This document shows positions 7,621-15,403 of a stretch of 39,126 bases of DNA, piece by piece. Below the pieces are notes generated by a model. The model saw nothing but the letters and a program-made list of their open reading frames with translations. It had not been told where the DNA came from and searched no databases. The stretch comes from Acidimicrobiaceae bacterium. GTDB lineage: Bacteria > Actinomycetota > Acidimicrobiia > Acidimicrobiales > RAAP-2. The translations under genes and the position numbers were made by a program. Position 1 is the stretch's first letter, and every line of letters starts with the position of its first letter. The stretch is from NCBI GenBank assembly GCA_013044405.1, contig JABEUR010000151.1, forward strand, positions 1 through 39,126, written 5' to 3'.

Positions 7621-9108
7621 ATGAGTGAAGGTTTGAATTCGGATTTTCTCGGATCGAAATCACCGGAGATAGGTGATCCGAGATTACGACAGGGAGTGCT
7701 TGGCACCCTCGATATCACCGCCGCCACGATGGCCAACATCGGGCCGGCGATGAGTTTCTACTTCGGATTCGGTTTTCTCGCCTATACCGCGGGTCTCGCC
7801 TCGCCGCTCACCATTATTGCGGCGGGTATCGCGATTGCCTTTCTCGGCAACACGCTTTCTGAGTTCACCAAGGTCCTTCCCTCGACGGGCGGTTTCATCT
7901 CATTCGTCGGTAAGACTTTCGGCGGGCGTACCGCGGTGACCACGGCGCTCCTGACCGGTGCCGGTTATATCGCAGCCATGGCATCGGTGATTGCCATATC
8001 GGGCGGGTTCTTCCAATACCTGTTGCAGTACTACGGCGTCAGCGGACTCCAGAGTGTGCCGTGGATCATCTGGACCATCATCTTTCTCGCCTTCGGTGCG
8101 TTCATGATGATGCGCGGGATCTCGATCTCGACCAAGGTCGCTGGACTCTTCTTCGCCTTCGAGATGCTCGTCATGCTGGTCGTGGCGGTGCTGGCGTTGA
8201 TCAAGTTCCACGCGTACATCACCATCAAGCCGTTCGAGCCGAGTCACATCCTGGGTGGGTTCAAGGGTCTCGCGGCCGGGTTCCCGCTCGCGGTGTACTT
8301 GTTCATCGGATGGGAGAACTCAGCTGCCCTCGCCGAGGAGACGGACAACCCGCGCAAGAACGTCCCCAAGGCCGTCTTCACGTCGATCACGATCATGGTG
8401 ATTGCCTACGTCCTGTTCGCCTTCTCGACAATCGTCGGGTTCAAGAACAACATTGCGAACCTGACCAGCACCTCGGTGGTCGTTCCGTTCCTCAACGTGG
8501 CTCACGGAGTGATCGGCGCCGTGGCGTTCTTCGCCTTTCTAGCGGGCATGACCTCGACGGTTGGAGCGCTGATCGCGGGCACCAACTCTCAGGCCCGACT
8601 CATCTTCAACGCCGGTCGAGAGGGTCTGCTGCCCAAGTTCATCGGTAAGGTCGACACGAAGCGCCGCACTCCAGTGAACGCGCTGATGTTCTTTCTCGCG
8701 GTGTCACTGACGATCATCGCGGTGTGGGGGCTCTTGCACATCATCGGCGGTCACGCGACCTCAGGCGGGATGAGCGCGACCAACTTCTTCTTCGAGTCAT
8801 CGACCTTCGGCACGATCCTCGTACTGGTCGTCTACGCCTTGTCGAATCTGGCGTTGCCGTTCTACTACCGCAAGCACCACCCCGAGTTGTTCAACGCCTT
8901 TCGCCACGGTGTCTTGCCCATCATCGGGCTCGTCGTCATCGCGGTGCCCATGTACTACCTCGCCAAGCCCGGCCAGCTGACACCCTACGACTGGTTCCCG
9001 TGGGCCGCACTGGGCTTCATCGTGTTGGCGGTGATCTACGCGTCGGTACTGGTCAAGCGTGACCCGGCTATCGGCGATCGAGTCGGTTCGATCGTCGCTG
9101 ACGAGTAA
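7621..9108 (+). CDS. APC-superfamily amino acid permease
   Basis: A 495-residue integral membrane protein with about 12 hydrophobic segments. The first contains the GTLDITAATMANIGPAMSF pattern of APC transporters, and the middle has GWENSAALAEETDNPRKNVPKA, split here by its conserved E-E-T-x-N-P-R-x-x-P core. It probably imports an amino acid or polyamine by proton symport; the substrate cannot be read. ATG 7621 is preferred over an upstream GTG at 7585 because GGGAGGA (7610-7616) lies directly before it and the shorter N-terminus fits the family better. The 140-bp upstream gap has a possible TATGTT -10 at 7541, without a clear -35. Confidence 0.87.
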   Translation: MSEGLNSDFLGSKSPEIGDPRLRQGVLGTLDITAATMANIGPAMSFYFGFGFLAYTAGLASPLTIIAAGIAIAFLGNTLSEFTKVLPSTGGFISFVGKTFGGRTAVTTALLTGAGYIAAMASVIAISGGFFQYLLQYYGVSGLQSVPWIIWTIIFLAFGAFMMMRGISISTKVAGLFFAFEMLVMLVVAVLALIKFHAYITIKPFEPSHILGGFKGLAAGFPLAVYLFIGWENSAALAEETDNPRKNVPKAVFTSITIMVIAYVLFAFSTIVGFKNNIANLTSTSVVVPFLNVAHGVIGAVAFFAFLAGMTSTVGALIAGTNSQARLIFNAGREGLLPKFIGKVDTKRRTPVNALMFFLAVSLTIIAVWGLLHIIGGHATSGGMSATNFFFESSTFGTILVLVVYALSNLALPFYYRKHHPELFNAFRHGVLPIIGLVVIAVPMYYLAKPGQLTPYDWFPWAALGFIVLAVIYASVLVKRDPAIGDRVGSIVADE

Positions 9109-9122
9109 CACGATCAAGGTGA

Positions 9123-10109
9123 TTAGCCCGGGGTTGGGTCCACGAGGATCCGGCCCCGGGTTTGGCCGTTTCGAATGGAGTCGAGCGCCTCAACGAGGTC
9201 GTCGAGGCCAACCGTGCGGTCCACCAGGCCAGAGAAGTCGACGGAGCCCGCCGTCTCACCCAGGGTGGCCCAGACGCGTTGGCGAGTACTCGCTCGTGCC
9301 TCGACGGCGTCAATGCCGAGCAGCGCCACTGAGCGGGTGATGAACGGATAGACGGTGGTGGCGAGGGTGGGGCTGGCGACCAGGCCGCTGGCGGCTACTG
9401 CTGCGCCGTAGCGCAGCACGCGAAGGACCTGAGAGAGGGTCTCGCCGCCCACGCAGTCAATGGCCCCGTCCCATAGCTCGCTCCCGAGGACCCGATCTCG
9501 TTTGTCGCTGATCGCGTCTCGCGCGATGACGCGATCAGCCCCGCGCGCGATGAGCCACGGAGTCTCTTCGAGTGAACCGGTCGACGCCACCGGGCGATAG
9601 CCCCTCGCCGCCAGATACGTGACGGACTGTGAACCGACGCCGCCGGTGGCTCCGGTCACCAGCACTTCGGCGCCCGCGGCGAGCCCGTGATCCTCGAGGG
9701 CGAGCACGCTGGCCATGGCGGTGAAGCCAGCGGTGCCGATGACCATGGCGTCGTGGTTCGAGATGCTCTGGGGCAGCACGCTCAAGAACTCAACCGGGGC
9801 ATAGACGTATTCGGCGAAGCCACCGTGGCGGGCCACGCCGAGGTTGCCACCGTGCACGGCGACTCGGGTGCCCTCTGGAACCTGAGCGTTCGAGGAATGC
9901 ACCACCGTTCCGGCTGCGTCGACACCGCCGATCAGCTGGGGAAGGCGTCGCACGCGGCTGCCCAGTTGGGCCACCATGGCGTCTTTGAAGTTGATTCCGC
10001 TGTAGTCGACCTTGACCAGAACGTCCTGGTCGTGCTCGGGGGCGGCCTCCAGGTCTCGTACCTCCAAAGTCAGGGTCTCGTCGTCTTCGCTGATCAGGAA
10101 TGCACGCAC
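9123..10109 (-). CDS. acuI: AcuI/YhdH-type NADPH-dependent acrylyl-CoA reductase family
   Basis: A 328-residue zinc-free medium-chain dehydrogenase/reductase. Signatures are YSGINFKDAM (residues ~36-45), the cofactor loop GATGGVGS at 153-160, and PFITRSVALLGIDAVEAR near the C-terminus, which is typical of the YhdH/AcuI branch. Members reduce acryloyl-CoA to propionyl-CoA, but some are annotated only as quinone oxidoreductases. A GTG start is supported by TAATCT ending 6 nt upstream. The gene is divergent from the alpha/beta hydrolase and convergent with the permease, and its 3' end encodes a strong hairpin. Confidence 0.85.
   Translation of the reverse strand: MRAFLISEDDETLTLEVRDLEAAPEHDQDVLVKVDYSGINFKDAMVAQLGSRVRRLPQLIGGVDAAGTVVHSSNAQVPEGTRVAVHGGNLGVARHGGFAEYVYAPVEFLSVLPQSISNHDAMVIGTAGFTAMASVLALEDHGLAAGAEVLVTGATGGVGSQSVTYLAARGYRPVASTGSLEETPWLIARGADRVIARDAISDKRDRVLGSELWDGAIDCVGGETLSQVLRVLRYGAAVAASGLVASPTLATTVYPFITRSVALLGIDAVEARASTRQRVWATLGETAGSVDFSGLVDRTVGLDDLVEALDSIRNGQTRGRILVDPTPG
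9127..9160 (+). terminator. Strong hairpin after the permease stop, inside the acuI 3' end
   Basis: Arms CCCGGGG (9127-9133) and CCCCGGG (9154-9160) enclose TT/GG wobble pairs and an inner stem GGGTCC/GGATCC closed by the tetraloop ACGA (9142-9145). As RNA all 15 positions can pair. TTT follows on the plus strand, 18 nt after the permease stop. This is a plausible terminator for the permease, but the U-tract is short, and the sequence also encodes the AcuI C-terminus. Confidence 0.5.
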
Positions 10110-10115
10110 CCAACA

Positions 10116-10121
10116 AGATTA
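10116..10121 (-). promoter_or_regulatory. -10 box of acuI, leaderless geometry
   Basis: TAATCT (minus strand) ends 6 nt before the acuI GTG at 10109, in the 57-bp divergent gap. Confidence 0.5.
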
Positions 10122-10154
10122 GGGCCCGGACTCGCTATCGAGACCGCGGAGACT

Positions 10155-10160
10155 TAGAGT
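10155..10160 (+). promoter_or_regulatory. -10 box of the alpha/beta hydrolase gene, leaderless geometry
   Basis: TAGAGT ends 6 nt before GTG 10167, supporting that start. Confidence 0.5.
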
Positions 10161-10166
10161 TGCCCG

Positions 10167-10949
10167 GTGAAGGAGATCTCGCTCGCCGGTCATCCGACGT
10201 GGGCACTGGTACCTAAAAAGGGCGGCGACGTCGTGGTCTTGTTGCACGGAGGGATGAGCAGCAGTGCGAGCATGCTGCGAAGCATCGGCCCGAATCTGGC
10301 GCGCGAGTTCCACCTCGCCGCCTTTGATCGACGCGGCCACGGTGGCACCGCGGACACCGATGAACCGTTCTCCTTCGAGTCAATGGCTGAAGAGACGATC
10401 AGCTTCTTGGAGTACTTGGGCCGACCCGCCCATCTGGTGGGGCACAGTGACGGGGGCAACGTGGCGCTCTTGAGCGTTCTGCAACGTCCTGACCTCGTGC
10501 GCCGAGCGGTTCTCATCGGTGCCAACTATCACTTCGGTGGCTTGTTCGCCACCCCGCAGATCGATTTCGACACACCAGACTTTCTCGAGTGGTCGATTCG
10601 TTACGGCGAGCTCTCGCCCAACGGCGTGGCGCACGCGAAGGTCATGGCGATGAAATCCGAGCGCATGTTGAAGAGCGGACCGACTCTCGAGATCGAGGAC
10701 CTGCGCAGGATCGAGGTACCGGTGCTCGTGATGGCCGGTGACGACGACGTGGCGAGATTGGAACATACGTGTTCGATGTACGAGAACATTCCTGACGCCC
10801 AACTGGCGATCGTCCCCGGCGCGTCACACGCGCTGCTCAAAGAGCGCACCAAGGAGTGTTCGCGGATTGTGACCCGCTTCTTGAGGGCCAGCCAGCCAGT
10901 ATCCACCTTGATGCCGATTCGCCGAGCCGCCAACGACCCGTCGAAGTAA
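10167..10949 (+). CDS. Alpha/beta-hydrolase fold protein
   Basis: A 260-residue cytoplasmic hydrolase with a full triad: oxyanion-loop HGGMSSSA near 27-34, nucleophile Ser94 in VGHSDGGN, an acid at Asp192-194 (MAGDDDVA), and His221 in PGASHALL. The pattern fits small-molecule esterases and lactonases such as the 3-oxoadipate enol-lactonase group, but no substrate can be assigned. GTG is used as start, from an apparently leaderless promoter, divergent from acuI. Confidence 0.83.
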   Translation: MKEISLAGHPTWALVPKKGGDVVVLLHGGMSSSASMLRSIGPNLAREFHLAAFDRRGHGGTADTDEPFSFESMAEETISFLEYLGRPAHLVGHSDGGNVALLSVLQRPDLVRRAVLIGANYHFGGLFATPQIDFDTPDFLEWSIRYGELSPNGVAHAKVMAMKSERMLKSGPTLEIEDLRRIEVPVLVMAGDDDVARLEHTCSMYENIPDAQLAIVPGASHALLKERTKECSRIVTRFLRASQPVSTLMPIRRAANDPSK

Positions 10950-10975
10950 CGTACGGCTCAGTGCGCGACGGGGAT

Positions 10976-10981
10976 TAGAAT
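10976..10981 (+). promoter_or_regulatory. -10 box of the GT87-like gene, leaderless geometry
   Basis: TAGAAT ends 7 nt before ATG 10989. The adjacent GTG at 10986 would be only 4 nt away, so ATG is preferred. Confidence 0.5.
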
Positions 10982-10988
10982 TCTCGTG

Positions 10989-12266
10989 ATGTTGGCGCCA
11001 CTCACAAACGTGCGCACCCGCTTGGTGTTGTGGTGGGCGGCGCTCAACGCACTCGCGAGCGACGCGGTCCTCTATGGCGTATCGGCCCTCTTCGCCATTG
11101 TTTTGGCAATGACGTCCACCCAAGCCGCGCAGTGGCAGTGGGGGTACTTGGCCTGTGGCGCCTACGCGCTCGGCGCGGTCATCGCGTGGGGGCTCAGTCG
11201 ACTGGACCTCGCGCGCGGGTCGCTGGTGAGGGTGGCTCTGCTCGCGCTGGTGATTCTTGGTTCGGTGGCAATACCACTTGGACTCGAAGCACGGTGGCGC
11301 CAGCTGGACCATGGCGTTGGTTACGCCCAACCCGAGGTGTCGGTGATCGAACGATCGGGAAAGTACCTGAGCCAGGGAATGGATCTCTACCACTCCTACG
11401 TGTTGCACGGACATCTCGTGAACCAGGTTCCCGGACTTCCGGCGTACGAATCATTCTTCCCGTATTTCCCGCTGATGAGCGTCTTCGGACTGCCCTCGGC
11501 TGAGACGCACCAGAGTAAGGGGCTGACCGACGCACGCATCGTCATGTCGCTCATGACGTTGTTGGTCAGCTTGAGCGCCCTTGGCCTGATGCGCGCTTCA
11601 CGCGAGAAGAAGATCAGGGTCGCCCAAGTGCTCCTCGCCCTGCCCAGCGGAGCGCTCTTCTTGTCGACGGGTGGCGATGACATGCCCATTCTCGCGCTGA
11701 TGTTGCTTGGTACGGTGGCGTTGCAGCGCCGCCGATCGAACCTAGCGGGAATCTCACTGGGCCTCGCGGCAGCGATGAAGTTGACCGCTTGGCCCCTGGC
11801 CCTGGGGGCTCTGCTGGTCGCACGCTCGAAGTACGAACGCAGGTCTTGGAGGATCGTGGGAGGCTGGATCCTCGCCATCGTCGTGATCACCGTCATGCCC
11901 TACCTCCTTCGCTCACCTGGTGCATTCATGTCGAACGTCTTTGCCTTCCCGCTCGGACTGGCGGGAATCGCATCGCCCGCGGCGAGTCCGTTGCCTGGAC
12001 ACATCTTGACCACCCTGTGGGCTCCGCTGGGACACATCATTGCGCCGCTCACCTTGCTCGTGGGGGGCTACTTCGCCGCTCGCTATTCACGCGATCATTG
12101 GCCCCTGGATCTCTCGCAACTGCTCGCCATGCTCTCCATCGCTTTCGCGGTGATGATCTGCGCGGCCTCGGCCACGCGAATCGGATACGTCATCTACCCG
12201 CTCAACTTGGCGCTCTGGTCCAAGGTGACCCAGCACGAGCGGGTGCGCATCCCTGAACTGGTCTAG
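10989..12266 (+). CDS. Polytopic membrane protein, GT87/DUF2029-like glycosyltransferase
   Basis: A 425-residue protein with about ten hydrophobic segments and a loop after the second to third segment that contains DLYHSYVLHGHL and YESFFPYFPLMSVFG. This resembles the acidic/aromatic loop of GT87 polyprenol-phosphate-mannose-dependent mannosyltransferases of actinobacteria. A middle cluster (GISLGLAAAMKLTAWPLALG) with a Lys in a membrane helix is also typical. It would act in cell-envelope glycan assembly. The family call is tentative because the sequence is divergent. Its stop shares CTAG with the convergent gene. Confidence 0.6.
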   Translation: MLAPLTNVRTRLVLWWAALNALASDAVLYGVSALFAIVLAMTSTQAAQWQWGYLACGAYALGAVIAWGLSRLDLARGSLVRVALLALVILGSVAIPLGLEARWRQLDHGVGYAQPEVSVIERSGKYLSQGMDLYHSYVLHGHLVNQVPGLPAYESFFPYFPLMSVFGLPSAETHQSKGLTDARIVMSLMTLLVSLSALGLMRASREKKIRVAQVLLALPSGALFLSTGGDDMPILALMLLGTVALQRRRSNLAGISLGLAAAMKLTAWPLALGALLVARSKYERRSWRIVGGWILAIVVITVMPYLLRSPGAFMSNVFAFPLGLAGIASPAASPLPGHILTTLWAPLGHIIAPLTLLVGGYFAARYSRDHWPLDLSQLLAMLSIAFAVMICAASATRIGYVIYPLNLALWSKVTQHERVRIPELV

Positions 12267-12823
12267 ATCGTCTGGGAGTTCTGATAGATGCGAAATGTCC
12301 AATTGCTGCTCGAGGCGGAACTCGAAGTCACCGTAATGCCGACAACCCAGTAGAAGCCGTCGTTGCCGGCCTTTTGAAAGAGCGACTCGGGATTTCCGTT
12401 GCTCGATCCCGTGGAGAAGAGGTTCCATCCGCGCGATTCGAGCTGGGCGGCGTAGAAACCGAGCAGGTCGGCCGCACTCGCCGCCGTGTGCAGGGGTTGG
12501 TAACAGTCGAAGTCTCCTGCACCGGCGTTAGGAATACGGCCAGGAGCACTGCGTGAGGTCTTGAGCGGAACGAGAAAGACGCCCGAAATGTTGGAAGGCA
12601 TGTTGTTGTTGTGCGAACAAAGTGACAGGACTTGAGTTGATGGTGCGACGGCGAGGCCGCCGACCACGACCGGAACGGTGGTGGTGGTTGGGGTGACCCC
12701 CTGGTCTGCGACGAGGTTGATCACCATGAACACGGCGAGCATCACGGCTCCGGTGATCAGGATCGCAGCGGCGGGCCAGATGCTGGTGGTCGTGGTGAGC
12801 GGGGCTCGGGGCTGGTCGCTCAC
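12263..12823 (-). CDS. Membrane-anchored hypothetical protein coupled to thiD
   Basis: A 186-residue protein: short N-terminus, one transmembrane helix at ~15-38 (PAAAILITGAVMLAVFMVI), then a Thr-rich stretch and an extracytoplasmic domain ending in Ser-rich FRIYQNSQTI. The domain contains SAADLLGFYAAQLESRGW, reminiscent of small secreted domains that compare two time points or doses, but I do not recognise a named family. The GTG start overlaps the thiD stop by 4 bp (GTGA), so a longer frame to 12985 is rejected. Function unknown; coupling to thiD suggests co-expression, not necessarily shared function. Confidence 0.65.
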   Translation of the reverse strand: MSDQPRAPLTTTTSIWPAAAILITGAVMLAVFMVINLVADQGVTPTTTTVPVVVGGLAVAPSTQVLSLCSHNNNMPSNISGVFLVPLKTSRSAPGRIPNAGAGDFDCYQPLHTAASAADLLGFYAAQLESRGWNLFSTGSSNGNPESLFQKAGNDGFYWVVGITVTSSSASSSNWTFRIYQNSQTI

Positions 12824-13641
12824 TGGTCCCAGCCAAAGTGGTCGATCGGTCCGCGACCGTGTCCCAGGTGCCACGTTCGCGCCCCTTCGAGCGCGGCCAG
12901 GACGAAGGCCTTGGCGTCTCGTGTCGCATCGGGCATCGAGCGACCAAGACCCAGTCCAGCGGCGATCGCGGCCGAGAGTGAACATCCCGTGCCGTGGTCG
13001 TTGGTGGTCGCAATTCGTTGGGCGTCGAACACGACTACCTCACCGTTGCCTACCAAGATGTCTGGGGCTCGCTCCTCGGTCACGGAGTGCTCGGCGAAGT
13101 GCCCGCCCTTGACCAGTACGTAGCGTGCCCCAAAGCCGAGAATCGTCTCGGCGAGTTTTATCATGTCGGACTGGGTGTGGACGTCACGAACGTCCACGTC
13201 GCAGAGTACAGCTGCTTCGCGCAGGTTGGGTGTCGCGACCTCGGCCCACGGCAGCAGCGCATCACGATAGGCCTCGACGCCGCCCACCTGCATCAGCAGG
13301 TGGCCACTGGTCGAGACCAGGACCGGATCGACCACGAGGTGGGGGAGTCGACCTTCACTGGCGTAGTGCGCCACCAATGCCACCGTCTCGGGCAGGGCCA
13401 GCATTCCGGTCTTCGTGGAGAGGAGATCGAAATCCTCCACCACGGCGTCTATCTGAGCCCTCACGATTTCGGGATCGATATTGGCCACCCCTTCAACCCC
13501 GAGGGTGTTCTGCGCGGTGATCGCAGTCAGGGCAGTCGTCGCGTGCACACCAAAGGCGCTGAAGGTCCGCAGGTCCGCCTGGATCCCGGCCCCGCCGCCC
13601 GAGTCCGACCCGGCGATGCTCAGTGCGGTGATTGGTTGCAC
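12820..13641 (-). CDS. thiD: Hydroxymethylpyrimidine/phosphomethylpyrimidine kinase
   Basis: A 273-residue ribokinase-family kinase. It begins with the substrate/ATP-site signature [19 protein letters not shown], keeps STKTGML and [11 protein letters not shown], and has the catalytic [16 protein letters not shown] near the C-terminus. It phosphorylates HMP and HMP-P to HMP-PP for thiamine synthesis. The GTG at 13641 is chosen because TAGGGT lies 7 nt upstream; the frame extends to 13707, but that part runs over the thiG promoter. thiG is divergent, while thiE, thiS and thiC are absent from the window. Confidence 0.93.
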   Translation of the reverse strand: MQPITALSIAGSDSGGGAGIQADLRTFSAFGVHATTALTAITAQNTLGVEGVANIDPEIVRAQIDAVVEDFDLLSTKTGMLALPETVALVAHYASEGRLPHLVVDPVLVSTSGHLLMQVGGVEAYRDALLPWAEVATPNLREAAVLCDVDVRDVHTQSDMIKLAETILGFGARYVLVKGGHFAEHSVTEERAPDILVGNGEVVVFDAQRIATTNDHGTGCSLSAAIAAGLGLGRSMPDATRDAKAFVLAALEGARTWHLGHGRGPIDHFGWDQ

Positions 13642-13648
13642 TCGAACA

Positions 13649-13654
13649 ACCCTA
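13649..13654 (-). promoter_or_regulatory. -10 box of thiD, leaderless geometry
   Basis: TAGGGT on the minus strand ends 7 nt before GTG 13641. Its -35 region would fall near 13672-13677, within the thiG promoter. Confidence 0.5.
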
Positions 13655-13679
13655 GTAAGTACCGGCGCAGGGTAAGTAC
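13655..13679. repeat. Direct repeat GTAAGTAC in the thiD/thiG divergent region
   Basis: GTAAGTAC occurs at 13655-13662 and 13672-13679, 17 bp apart start to start. The first copy overlaps the expected -35 of thiG, the second its -10 and the expected -35 of thiD. Confidence 0.5.
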
Positions 13680-13682
13680 GCT
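13677..13682 (+). promoter_or_regulatory. -10 box of thiG, leaderless geometry
   Basis: TACGCT ends 7 nt before GTG 13690. Confidence 0.5.
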
Positions 13683-13689
13683 GGTACAC

Positions 13690-14469
13690 GTGGGAGAACT
13701 CTTTCAAGTCGGATCGCTCAGTTCGACCTCGCGACTAGTCGTCGGCACTGGCGGTTTCCGGTCCATGGCCATCCTCGAGTCGTCGCTCAAGGTTTCTGAG
13801 TCCACGATCGCCACCGTCGCACTGCGCCGCGTTGATCCGTCGGTGCAAGGTTCCATTTACGACCTGCTCGGGCGTTTGAACTTCACGCTCTTGCCCAACA
13901 CGGCCGGCTGCTACAGCGCCGACGAGGCGGTCAAGTTGGCTCAACTGGCCCGCGAGGCCTTTGACACGACGGCCATCAAGCTCGAGGTGATTGGCGACGA
14001 CTTGACACTGCTACCTGATACGAGCCAAACCTTGATCGCCGCCGAGCAGCTCGTGCGTGAGGGTTTCGAGGTGTGGGCCTACACCTCAGACGACCTGATC
14101 GTGGCCCAGCGGCTCGAACAGTTGGGATGCGTCGCGGTCATGCCGCTCGGCTCACCGATTGGATCGGGTCTGGGTATCCTCAACCCCCACGCGATTGCGT
14201 TGATCGCGGAACGGGTCAGCGCGGCGGTCTTGTTAGATGCGGGCGTGGGAACGGCCTCTGACGGCGCACTCGCCATGGAGTTGGGCTGTGACGGGGTTCT
14301 GGCGGCCTCGGCGATTAATCGCGCCCTGGAGCCGATTCTGATGGCTGAAGCCATGCGCGACGGCGTGCGAGCGGGCTACGCAGCACGTCGCGCCGGACGG
14401 ATTCCGCCTCGGCTCCACGCCGAGGCGTCGAGCCCGGCGCTCGGTCGTCCCGAACTATTTGTCGAATGA
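13690..14469 (+). CDS. thiG: Thiazole synthase
   Basis: A 259-residue TIM-barrel protein, the usual ThiG length. Features are RLVVGTGGF at the N-terminus, the Schiff-base Lys97 in IKLEV, and VMPLGSPIGSGLGI plus DAGVGTASDGALAMELG, which form the phosphate and product sites. It makes the thiamine thiazole from 1-deoxy-D-xylulose 5-phosphate, dehydroglycine and ThiS-thiocarboxylate. A long frame open from 12994 is antisense to thiD and is not the true start. thiS and thiO are not adjacent, unlike in many actinobacterial thiOSG operons. Confidence 0.94.
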   Translation: MGELFQVGSLSSTSRLVVGTGGFRSMAILESSLKVSESTIATVALRRVDPSVQGSIYDLLGRLNFTLLPNTAGCYSADEAVKLAQLAREAFDTTAIKLEVIGDDLTLLPDTSQTLIAAEQLVREGFEVWAYTSDDLIVAQRLEQLGCVAVMPLGSPIGSGLGILNPHAIALIAERVSAAVLLDAGVGTASDGALAMELGCDGVLAASAINRALEPILMAEAMRDGVRAGYAARRAGRIPPRLHAEASSPALGRPELFVE

Positions 14470-14487
14470 TCGTCTCGTAACTACAAT
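14459..14487 (+). promoter_or_regulatory. Promoter of the MerR-nuclease genes
   Basis: TTGTCG (14459-14464), a 17-nt spacer and TACAAT (14482-14487) form a good housekeeping promoter. It would give a leader of about 46 nt, unlike the leaderless genes around it. The inverted repeat ACTAC/GTAGT (14480-14484, 14491-14495) overlaps the -10. Confidence 0.5.
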
Positions 14488-14506
14488 CGTGTAGTCCGTC
14501 GGGATA

Positions 14507-14518
14507 GTCTGGACAGAC
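14507..14518. promoter_or_regulatory. Dyad in the MerR gene leader
   Basis: GTCTG-GA-CAGAC is a perfect inverted repeat between the proposed transcription start and the ribosome site. It may be an operator or a short RNA hairpin. Confidence 0.35.
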
Positions 14519-14539
14519 CTCGGTCGGGAGGATTTTGAT

Positions 14540-14998
14540 ATGACAGATTCTTACATCTCGGGATTTAGTGGCCCTACGGTATGTCGATTGACCGGCGTGA
14601 CATACCGTCAGTTGGACTACTGGGCGCGCACGGATCTCGTGACGCCATCGATCACTGCGGCCCAGGGAAGTGGGTCGAAGAGGCGCTACTCCTACTCCGA
14701 CGTTTTAGAGGTGAAAGTCATCAAGTCCTTGTTGAACTCAGGTGTGTCTCTCGCGCGTGCGCGTCAGGCGGTTGAATGCCTTCGAGGTTCACTCGGCGCC
14801 GACCTCGCGTCGTCCAGCCTCGTCTTGAGCGATAGCGGATCGGTACTCGCTCGCGATGACGGCGACCTCGTCGACCTGCTGCGCGGCGGCCAAGGCGTGT
14901 TCAATATTGTCCCACTCGCGAAAGTGGTCGCCGAACTCACGACCACCATCCGCCAGGTCAGTGTCACGACGTCGGAGAAGGAGCATCGTTCGGCGTGA
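14540..14998 (+). CDS. MerR-family regulator, Rv1830-like
   Basis: A 152-residue protein with an N-terminal MerR helix-turn-helix (VCRLTGVTYRQLDYWARTDL, then a GSKRRYSYSDV wing) and helical extension. A MerR protein of this size lies just after the DUF151 gene and before gcvB in mycobacteria (Rv1830), and here it precedes gcvT, so it is probably the same family, separated by a ~7 kb insertion. Its regulon here is unknown, but control of the glycine cleavage genes is a reasonable guess. ATG is supported by GGGAGG at 14526-14531. Confidence 0.8.
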   Translation: MTDSYISGFSGPTVCRLTGVTYRQLDYWARTDLVTPSITAAQGSGSKRRYSYSDVLEVKVIKSLLNSGVSLARARQAVECLRGSLGADLASSSLVLSDSGSVLARDDGDLVDLLRGGQGVFNIVPLAKVVAELTTTIRQVSVTTSEKEHRSA

Positions 14999-15393
14999 GA
15001 TTCACATCGCTGTCCGGCGATTCGCGCCGGCGCCATCCCAGTCGCTCGGTGGTACCGACTGGTCACTTCGCTCACGAGAGCGAGCGCGTCTTCGCCAGCA
15101 TCCTCAGTCTCTACGGTCACGCGTGGAGTTATGAACCCATTGAGTTCCCGCTCGAGTGGGACGCCACTGGAAACCCGGTGCGGGCATTTCGACCGGACTT
15201 CTATCTCACCCAGAGCAAGGTCTTCATCGAATTAACGGTTCTCGAACAACGCCTCGTGACCAAGAAGAATCAGAAGATCCGACTCTTTCGTTCGCTCTAT
15301 CCCGAGATCGAACTCGTGGTGGTCTACCAACGTGACTTCGCCGCGCTGCTCGAACGCCATCGCCTGGGGTCCATCGGGGACCTGGCAGCGTAA
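14995..15393 (+). CDS. Putative PD-(D/E)XK-like nuclease-fold protein
   Basis: A 132-residue protein starting at a GTGA overlap with the MerR gene. The order of motifs resembles small PD-(D/E)XK nucleases: Glu30 in a helix (ESERVFASIL), then YEPIEF, P67-D68-F69, E79-L-T81 on the next strand, a basic helix with K90, K91 and K94, and a final strand LVVVYQRDF. The usual E-x-K is E-x-T here, so catalysis is uncertain, or a helix lysine may substitute. No family name can be given with certainty. Cotranscribed with a MerR regulator and followed after 10 bp by gcvT. Confidence 0.6.
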   Translation: MRFTSLSGDSRRRHPSRSVVPTGHFAHESERVFASILSLYGHAWSYEPIEFPLEWDATGNPVRAFRPDFYLTQSKVFIELTVLEQRLVTKKNQKIRLFRSLYPEIELVVVYQRDFAALLERHRLGSIGDLAA

Positions 15394-15396
15394 AGT
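15391..15396 (+). promoter_or_regulatory. -10 box of gcvT overlapping the upstream stop
   Basis: TAAAGT ends 7 nt before ATG 15404. Its TAA is the stop codon of the nuclease-like gene. Confidence 0.5.
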
Positions 15397-15403
15397 GACT
15401 GCC

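Noticed and set aside
12824-12985. N-terminal extension of the thiD-coupled membrane protein
   Set aside because: It overlaps thiD entirely; the GTGA overlap at 12823 gives a normal start followed by a membrane helix.
12994-13689. Long open extension upstream of thiG
   Set aside because: It is antisense to thiD, lacks ThiG similarity, and a -10 box lies 7 nt before GTG 13690.
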